A DNA stretch of 58,227 nt from an uncultured Lachnospiraceae bacterium (GTDB taxonomy: Bacteria; Bacillota; Clostridia; Lachnospirales; Lachnospiraceae): NCBI GenBank assembly GCA_947565305.1, contig CANOFO010000005.1:1-58227 (forward strand). The letters run 5' to 3'. Under the pieces are notes generated by a model that saw nothing but the letters and a program-made list of their open reading frames with translations, was not told the origin of the DNA and searched no databases. The position numbers and the translations under genes were made by a program. Below are positions 52,866 through 58,227 of this stretch, one piece after another (positions within the stretch are counted from its first letter, which is position 1; every line of letters begins with the position of its first letter).

Positions 52866-54962
52866 ATGGATATGGAACTGACGCCGCGTTTAAAACAGAT
52901 TCTTCTGATTATGCTGCGGGAGGAACAGGCGCTTCCGGTGAAAGAGCTTGCAGTACGGATTGGGGTCAGCAAGCGGACAGTACAGCGTGAATTGGAGTAT
53001 ATAGGCAGCTGCTTAAAACCATATGGGCTTACGTTTGAGACGAAGACTGGCAAGGGAGTCTGGCTTTCCGGAAATGAGGAAGATAAAAAGCGTCTGTCAG
53101 AGGAACTGCAGGGGACGGACAGCTACGACGTAAGCAACAGGGAGGAACGGAGGAAGCGCCTGATTTTAGAAATCTTAAAAGATAAGGGACTGAAGAAGCT
53201 TTTTTACTACGCCAGCCAGTTTAAGGTTAGCGAAGCAACGGTGAGTACAGATTTAGAGGCGGTGGAGGGATGGTTAAGTAGCTATCAGCTGGTTGTCACC
53301 AGGAAGCCAGGGAGCGGGATAGAAGTAAATGGTACGGAAAAAAATTACCGCAGGGCAATCCGGGCATTTATAGAGGAGAATATCGACACCAGGATGCTGC
53401 GGGAATCTTATGAAGTACATGACGACCTGGCGGAGGCGGAGATGGACTTTAGCAGCATGGGGCGGGTTTTGAAAGATGACGTCTTAAAGAGGGTGGTTCG
53501 CTGTCTGGGAAGCGTGGACGATAAGAGGGTATTGACACTGACAGAGAATTCTTATGTGGGGCTGGTGCTCCATGTGTCTATTGCCATGAGCCGAATCCTC
53601 AAAAATGAGATTATTGAGCAGAGGGATGGATGGAGTACGGATTTGGCGGAGGATGATGACTACCGGCTGGCCAAGGAAATTGTAAAAAAGCTGGAAGAGG
53701 AGTTTGCAGTTACAATCCCCAAGATAGAGACAGCATATGTCTGTCTCCATATCAAGGGCGCAAAACACCAGAGCATTGAATGGAACGGACAGAAAACGAT
53801 TGAGGTGGAACGCAGGGAGCTTTTAAACCTTATCAATGAAATGATAAATGCGTATGATAAGGAACACGCATTTGCCATTAAACAGGATAATGAGTTTATT
53901 CAGGGCTTGTTGGCTCATTTGCAGCCTACCTTTATCCGTCTGGTATACGATATGAAAATATCGAACCCAGTGTTGGAGGAGATTAAGACATCCTACCCGG
54001 ATATTTTTGAGAGGAGCAGACGGGCGGCAGCCGTGCTGGAAAAATGGATTGGAAAGCCAATACCGGAAACGGAGATTGGCTTTTTGACAATTCATTTTGG
54101 CGCAGCGCAGGTGCGGATGGAAGGCAAGAAAGAGAAGCTGCGCCAGGTTTCGGTAGGAATTGTCTGTGCAAGCGGAATAGGAATTTCCAGGCTGATGCTC
54201 TCCAAATTGGAGAAAGTCTTTAAAGAGAGCATACAGATGGAAGCGTATGGGCAGAACGATATTACGCCTTATGTCGCCAGCAAAGTTGATTTTTTTATCA
54301 GCAGCATCCATCTGAGAAATTTGGAAGCGGATGTGCTGCTGGTAAACCCTTTGCTGAGCAATGAGGATATTGAAAGGATTCGCCAGAAAGTTTTCCATTA
54401 TGAACGGATTGCCAAAAAAGAACAAGGAGATACGAAATTTACAGTTGAGCTGGAGCAGGTCAACATCCTTGCCATGCAGATTAAAACGATTCTCCAATAT
54501 CTGGAAGTGTTCAAAGTCAGCAATGACATTACTTTTGAGGAACTGGTGGCGGCGATTTCAAGGAATATGTCACCCTACAGAGACCGGCAGATGATGATTC
54601 AGGATGACATTGAAGAACGTGAACGTCTGGGAAGCCAGATTTTTGCGGAATTTGGCTTTGCTCTTTTGCATACCAGAAGCAAAGGCGTGCTCCGCCCCAG
54701 CTTCAGCGTCTGCGTCACGAGGGATGGCAAAGGATTTTGCAATCCATATTTCAAGGGAATCGGCCTGGTGATTGTCATGCTGCTTCCGGTGGATGAAAAT
54801 GTCCGTGTAAACAGTGAGATTCTCGGTTATATCAGCAGTGTGCTGATAGAGGATTATGATTTTCTGATGACGATTACCAGTGGGGAGAAAGAGGAAATAC
54901 GGGCTGCGTTGTCGGAGCATCTGCGGAGATTTTTCAACCAGTATCTAAATAAGCTGCAGTAG
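52866..54962 (+). CDS. mtlR: MtlR-type PRD transcriptional activator
   Basis: This 698-residue protein has two N-terminal helix-turn-helix domains (about 5-75, VKELAVRIGVSKRTVQREL; about 90-165, FKVSEATVSTDLEAV). Two PTS regulation domains follow (about 185-290 and 300-405, with the His-bearing YVCLHIKG and GFLTIHFGAA). Then comes an EIIB-like domain (about 420-510, GIVCASGIGISR with a Cys) and an EIIA-like domain (about 550-695, LLHTRSKGVLRP with a His). This is the MtlR order. Such activators respond to phosphorylation by HPr and the sugar EII proteins. The two matching operators on either side are its probable targets. The start follows GAAGAAGGGTGAG. Confidence 0.92.
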   Translation: MDMELTPRLKQILLIMLREEQALPVKELAVRIGVSKRTVQRELEYIGSCLKPYGLTFETKTGKGVWLSGNEEDKKRLSEELQGTDSYDVSNREERRKRLILEILKDKGLKKLFYYASQFKVSEATVSTDLEAVEGWLSSYQLVVTRKPGSGIEVNGTEKNYRRAIRAFIEENIDTRMLRESYEVHDDLAEAEMDFSSMGRVLKDDVLKRVVRCLGSVDDKRVLTLTENSYVGLVLHVSIAMSRILKNEIIEQRDGWSTDLAEDDDYRLAKEIVKKLEEEFAVTIPKIETAYVCLHIKGAKHQSIEWNGQKTIEVERRELLNLINEMINAYDKEHAFAIKQDNEFIQGLLAHLQPTFIRLVYDMKISNPVLEEIKTSYPDIFERSRRAAAVLEKWIGKPIPETEIGFLTIHFGAAQVRMEGKKEKLRQVSVGIVCASGIGISRLMLSKLEKVFKESIQMEAYGQNDITPYVASKVDFFISSIHLRNLEADVLLVNPLLSNEDIERIRQKVFHYERIAKKEQGDTKFTVELEQVNILAMQIKTILQYLEVFKVSNDITFEELVAAISRNMSPYRDRQMMIQDDIEERERLGSQIFAEFGFALLHTRSKGVLRPSFSVCVTRDGKGFCNPYFKGIGLVIVMLLPVDENVRVNSEILGYISSVLIEDYDFLMTITSGEKEEIRAALSEHLRRFFNQYLNKLQ

Positions 54963-55009
54963 ATTTAGCAACGCTTTGAACTGTCCTGGCAGCTCTTTTT
55001 TTGATAAGT

Positions 55010-55034
55010 TTTGGCACTATCAGATGGTGTCAAA
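55010..55034. promoter_or_regulatory. Operator 2 of mannitol-type regulon
   Basis: TTTGGCAC-N9-GTGTCAAA, one half-site base different from operator 1. Its centre (55022) is 29 bp before the -35 at 55051, exactly as at operator 1. Confidence 0.78.
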
Positions 55035-55050
55035 GCCCATCTTCTTTGCG

Positions 55051-55080
55051 TTGAAAAATAGCTTGCAAGCCCCTTATAAT
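55051..55080 (+). promoter_or_regulatory. mtlF promoter
   Basis: TTGAAA (55051-55056), 18-bp spacer, TATAAT (55075-55080). Same hexamer spacing as the mtlA promoter. Both share CAAGCCCCT between the hexamers. Confidence 0.72.
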
Positions 55081-55128
55081 GGAGTCATAAGAAAGAGGCA
55101 ACAGGATAAGGAAAAGGAGGTAATTGCA

Positions 55129-55599
55129 GTGTTGTTTAAAAAAGCAAAAAAAGAAGAGGGAAACAAATTGGAACTCTTGTATCCGCAAAATGTCCGGGTT
55201 AATTGTAAGGCAGATACGAAGGAAAATGTCATCCGTGCGGTAGGGCAGATGCTGGTAGATACCGGATATGTCAATCCTTCCTATGTGGATGCCATGGTTA
55301 AGCGGGAGGAGTCATTTTCTACATTTATGGGAAATGAGCTTGCGCTGCCGCACGGTGTGGAGGAAGCGAAGAAAGATGTCAAAGCATCCGGCATTGCGGT
55401 CATGGTATTTCCTGAGGGAACGGACTGGAGCGGCGAGCAGGTAAAAGTAGTTGTCGGGATTGCCGGCGTGGGGGAAGAACACCTACAGATCCTGTCCGCC
55501 ATTGCAGAGGTAGCACTGGAAGAGGGAAGCATGGAGAAACTGATTTCAGGCAGTGAAGAAGTCGTATATGAGATGTTAAAAGGAGGAAAAGCATCATGA
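55129..55599 (+). CDS. mtlF: PTS mannitol-type subunit EIIA
   Basis: This 156-residue EIIA of the mannitol/fructose class passes phosphate from HPr to EIIB. The phospho-histidine is H75 in LALPHGVEEAKKDV. Other family blocks are ENVIRAVGQMLVDTGYV and VVVGIAGVGEEHLQILSAIA. The start is GTG 55129, with AGGAGGT 6 bases upstream. A longer reading from 54976 runs through the operator and promoter and is rejected. The stop overlaps the kinase gene by 4 bases. Confidence 0.92.
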   Translation: MLFKKAKKEEGNKLELLYPQNVRVNCKADTKENVIRAVGQMLVDTGYVNPSYVDAMVKREESFSTFMGNELALPHGVEEAKKDVKASGIAVMVFPEGTDWSGEQVKVVVGIAGVGEEHLQILSAIAEVALEEGSMEKLISGSEEVVYEMLKGGKAS

Positions 55600-56528
55600 T
55601 AGTTACGGTAACCATGAATCCCGCCATTGACAAGACGGTGGACATTGATGCTTTGGAGCGGGGCGGATTGAACAGAATCCATCATGTGGAACTGGATGCC
55701 GGCGGAAAGGGAATCAATGTCTCTAAGACAATCCATGAACTTGGAGGAAAGAGCATTGCGGTTGGGTTCATTGCCGGCAATGCAGGAAAGATAATCCGCA
55801 GCGTGATGGATGAATGGGGAATTGAAAATGACTTTATTGAGGTATCCGGTGAGACCAGGACAAATACCAAGGTTTTTGAGCGGACGGGCGAACTGACAGA
55901 ATTAAATGAGCCGGGACCGGTTGTGGAAGAAAAGGACGTGCGCGCATTATATGATAAATTGGAAAGCTATGCAGATGAAAATACGTTGTTCGTGCTAGCA
56001 GGCAGCGTACCCCAGGGCGTGAATAAGGATATTTACCGCAAAATTATAGAGCTGGTCCACAAGAAAGGGGCAAAAGTCCTGTTGGATGCAGATGGGGAAT
56101 TATTTACCAATGCATTGAATGCGGGACCGGATATCATTAAGCCGAACAAGGTAGAGTTGGAGCAGTACGCAGGCATGGATTATATCGCTTCTGAGCAGGA
56201 ACTTTTGACGGTGGCAGAGAGGCTGATGAAAAAAGGGATTGCCACGATAGCCGTGTCCATGGGAAAAAACGGAGCGATGTTCCTGCAGGACGGTTATAAG
56301 GTAAAATGCCCGGGACTGAAAGTCAAAGCACATTCTACAGTCGGTGCAGGAGATGCCATGGTGGCGGCGCTCTCCTATGCCTGGAGCGAAGGGCTTTCGC
56401 CGCAAGATACGGTGACAATGTGTATGGCGGTATCGGCGGGGGCAGTCACTACAATCGGTACGAAGCCGCCTTCCAGGAAAGTGGTAGATTCCCTGCTTGG
56501 GCAGGTTGTAGTGGAATATCTTAGGTAA
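55596..56528 (+). CDS. 1-phosphofructokinase (PfkB/FruK family)
   Basis: This 310-residue ribokinase-fold enzyme belongs to the FruK/LacC branch. It begins MIVTVTMNPAIDKTV, has DAGGKGINVSKTI, and the anion hole and catalytic Asp D253 in TVGAGDAMVAAL. FruK phosphorylates D-fructose 1-phosphate to the 1,6-bisphosphate; LacC acts on tagatose 6-phosphate. Its ATG overlaps the EIIA stop (ATGA). In a mannitol-type operon a kinase for a ketose 1-phosphate is unexpected, since MtlD normally yields fructose 6-phosphate. It makes sense if the dehydrogenase encoded next makes a ketose 1-phosphate (see findings). Confidence 0.9.
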   Translation: MIVTVTMNPAIDKTVDIDALERGGLNRIHHVELDAGGKGINVSKTIHELGGKSIAVGFIAGNAGKIIRSVMDEWGIENDFIEVSGETRTNTKVFERTGELTELNEPGPVVEEKDVRALYDKLESYADENTLFVLAGSVPQGVNKDIYRKIIELVHKKGAKVLLDADGELFTNALNAGPDIIKPNKVELEQYAGMDYIASEQELLTVAERLMKKGIATIAVSMGKNGAMFLQDGYKVKCPGLKVKAHSTVGAGDAMVAALSYAWSEGLSPQDTVTMCMAVSAGAVTTIGTKPPSRKVVDSLLGQVVVEYLR

Positions 56529-56616
56529 ATACTGGTTTAATCAGAGTTTCCTTAGATAGGAACTGGAAAAATCGTAGTGAAGAATCGTGAAAAAAATGCG
56601 CAGAAAGGAAGAGTAT

Positions 56617-57885
56617 ATGAAAACGAAAGCAGTCAGGATGTATGGAGCGAGGGATTTGAGGTTAGAAGAATTTGAATTGCCGGAGATAAAGGATGATGAA
56701 ATATTGGTAAAAGTAATCAGCGACAGTATCTGCATGTCTACTTACAAGCTGGTGGAACAGGGGAAAAAGCATAAAAGGGCTCCGCAGAACATTGATACCA
56801 ATCCGATTATTGTCGGGCATGAGTTTGCAGGGGTAATTGTAAAGGTTGGCGCAAAATGGCAGGACCAGTTCAAACCTGGTCAGAAATTTGCACAGCAGCC
56901 GGCCCTGAACTATAAAGGAAGCCTTGCTTCCCCGGGGTATTCCTATGAATATTTTGGCGGCGCGTGCACTTACTGCATCATCCCTCATGAGGTTATGGAA
57001 CTGGGCTGCCTGATGGAATATGATGGAGACAGTTTTTTCGAGGCATCTCTGGGAGAGCCCATGAGCTGCATTATCGGGGGCTACCATGCCAATTACCATA
57101 CGAACAAGCGGAATTATGAGCATGCGATGGGGACGAAGGAAGGCGGAAATATCCTGATTATGGGCGGCTGTGGTCCGATGGGGCTTGGGGCAGTCAGTTA
57201 TGGGATACAGTTTGAAAACAGACCTAAGCGCATTGTGGTTACGGAGGTCAGTGACGAGAAGATTGCCAGGGCGAGAAAGATGATTCCTGAGGAACAGGCG
57301 AAGAAGAACGGCGTAGAGCTTCAGTATGTGAATACGGCAAAAATGAAAGACCCGGTGGAAGAACTGCTAGCAATCACAGATGGGCATGGATATGATGATG
57401 TATTTGTCTATGTGCCGGTGCGGCCGGTGGCAGAGATGGGGGATAAGCTTCTTGCCTTTGACGGCTGTATGAACTTTTTTGCCGGTCCCACGGATAATCA
57501 GTTCAAGGCAGAAATCAACCTTTACAATGCCCATTATACCAGTACGCATATTCTGGGGACTACAGGAGGCAACAACGATGATTTGATAGAGGCAAACCGT
57601 TTGGCTGCTGCGGGAAAAATAGAACCTGCGGTTATGGTGACACATGTGGGAGGAATCGACAGTATTGCTGGGGCGACCTTGAACCTGCCGAATATTCCGG
57701 GTGGTAAAAAGCTGACATATACACAGTTTGATATGCCGTTGACGGCGATTGATGATTTTGAAGAATTGGGAAAGACAGAGCCGCTGTTTGCAAAACTTGA
57801 CGAATCCTGCAAACAGCACCGCGGCATGTGGAATGCCGAGGCAGAAAAGATTTTGTTTGAGCACTATGGAGTTGACTTGAGTTAG
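56617..57885 (+). CDS. Zinc-dependent MDR polyol-phosphate dehydrogenase (sorbose-1-P reductase-like)
   Basis: This 422-residue medium-chain dehydrogenase has catalytic zinc ligands C39 (SICMSTYKL), H68-E69 (VGHEFAGVI) and E147 (LGEPMSC). The nucleotide loop is GGCGPMGLGA (183-192). Its length and the HEFAG / SPGYSYEYFGG pattern recall L-sorbose-1-phosphate reductase (SorE) rather than ordinary alcohol dehydrogenases. SorE interconverts glucitol 6-phosphate and sorbose 1-phosphate, that is, it oxidises the carbon next to the phosphorylated one. On mannitol 1-phosphate that would give fructose 1-phosphate (inference). No structural-zinc four-Cys lobe is visible. Start 56617 follows AAAGGAAGAG. 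Confidence 0.82.
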   Translation: MKTKAVRMYGARDLRLEEFELPEIKDDEILVKVISDSICMSTYKLVEQGKKHKRAPQNIDTNPIIVGHEFAGVIVKVGAKWQDQFKPGQKFAQQPALNYKGSLASPGYSYEYFGGACTYCIIPHEVMELGCLMEYDGDSFFEASLGEPMSCIIGGYHANYHTNKRNYEHAMGTKEGGNILIMGGCGPMGLGAVSYGIQFENRPKRIVVTEVSDEKIARARKMIPEEQAKKNGVELQYVNTAKMKDPVEELLAITDGHGYDDVFVYVPVRPVAEMGDKLLAFDGCMNFFAGPTDNQFKAEINLYNAHYTSTHILGTTGGNNDDLIEANRLAAAGKIEPAVMVTHVGGIDSIAGATLNLPNIPGGKKLTYTQFDMPLTAIDDFEELGKTEPLFAKLDESCKQHRGMWNAEAEKILFEHYGVDLS

Positions 57886-57940
57886 GAAAATATTGTTTGG
57901 TCCTATGGCATGGATTTGAGTTAGGAAGATTTTGTTTTGG
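57865..57940 (+). repeat. Imperfect tandem duplication of the dehydrogenase 3' end
   Basis: 57865-57900 and 57904-57940 are near copies. The first holds the real end of the gene (YGVDLS and stop), the second an unused copy reading YGMDLS and stop. It lies between the dehydrogenase and the HPr gene. Confidence 0.75.
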
Positions 57941-57977
57941 AAGTTTCAGTGTAGATTATAGTCAGGAGGGAAATACT

Positions 57978-58227
57978 ATGGTATCGCAGAAATTAGTAAT
58001 TAAGAATGAATCCGGTCTTCATGCAAGGCCGGCGGGAATATTAGCGCAGGCAGCCATGAAATGTAATTCTGATATTTGGATTATGCTTGGTGAGAAAAAA
58101 GTGCAGGTGAAGAGCATTTTAAACCTGATGGCAGCAGGAATCAAATGCGGGACGGAAATTGAACTTCAGTGTGAGGGAGAAACGGAGACAGAGGATTTGC
58201 AGACATTGGTAGAACTGATTGAGAGCG
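57978..58227 (+). CDS. HPr family phosphocarrier protein (3' end beyond window)
   Basis: The first 83 codons of an HPr protein are present. H15 in SGLHARPAG is the phospho-acceptor from enzyme I. S46 in KSILNLMAAG matches the regulatory serine of Gram-positive HPr. The start follows CAGGAGGG. Its position after the PTS operon suggests a system-specific HPr, or the general ptsH with ptsI beyond the window. Normal HPr has about 85-90 residues, so only a few residues are missing. Confidence 0.92.
   Translation, partial: MVSQKLVIKNESGLHARPAGILAQAAMKCNSDIWIMLGEKKVQVKSILNLMAAGIKCGTEIELQCEGETETEDLQTLVELIES

Noticed and set aside
54976-55128. Longer start for the EIIA gene
   Set aside because: The reading frame runs back through operator 2 and the promoter; GTG 55129 has an ideal ribosome binding site.

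Overview
The window looks like a chromosomal segment of an endospore-forming, anaerobic Firmicute, most likely a gut Lachnospiraceae (inference). The signs are strong AGGAGG ribosome binding sites, TTG/GTG/CTG starts, a spoIID-spoIIQ sporulation pair, a GH112 galactosyl-hexosamine phosphorylase, DegV, many methyl-accepting and hybrid histidine-kinase sensors, BlaI/M56 and PepSY systems, and Lys-rich Big2-tailed surface proteins. No transposase, prophage, CRISPR array or plasmid function is visible. Coding density is high and nearly every gene appears intact.

Layout. 1-95: 3' end of tRNA-Cys and its terminator. 136-2425: BlaI-type repressor and M56 membrane protease with two dyad operators. 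2442-7875: chemoreceptor, OmpR-type two-component pair and two PepSY proteins, with an 11-bp tandem response-regulator box before the first PepSY gene. 7868-10564: rRNA methyltransferase and a lone trpB. 10651-20090: GH112 phosphorylase followed by a signalling cluster (hybrid kinase with REC and HPt, REC-HD-GYP, second hybrid kinase, DegV). 20196-22015: tyrS (minus strand) and a small zinc-ribbon protein. 22147-27220: large InlB-repeat surface protein and a class B sortase. 27402-32879: second chemoreceptor, metG, TatD, rsmA. 32874-35216 (minus): a two-gene operon of a TIGR03915-like protein and its radical SAM partner behind a promoter flanked by two LexA boxes. 35332-37206: spoIID and spoIIQ. 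37569-48218: GIY-YIG protein, structured non-coding DNA, a 1907-residue LamG/Big2 surface protein and a double-GH43 surface protein. 48290-50816: hemolysin III protein (minus) and a DEAD-box helicase. 50864-58227: mannitol-type PTS regulon (EIICB, orphan EIIB, PRD activator, EIIA, 1-phosphofructokinase, MDR polyol-phosphate dehydrogenase, HPr) with two near-identical operators.

The most notable points are: the SOS-type control of the radical SAM pair; the mannitol-type regulon, whose enzymes suggest hexitol-1-P to ketose-1-P to ketose-1,6-bisphosphate and which contains no mtlD as far as the window shows; its two operators, set at identical distances from their promoters; the PepSY operon's response-regulator box; the GH112 gene running into a phosphorelay/c-di-GMP cluster; and a long hairpin-rich leader before the giant surface protein. 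All family assignments are from reading motifs; no database search was run.
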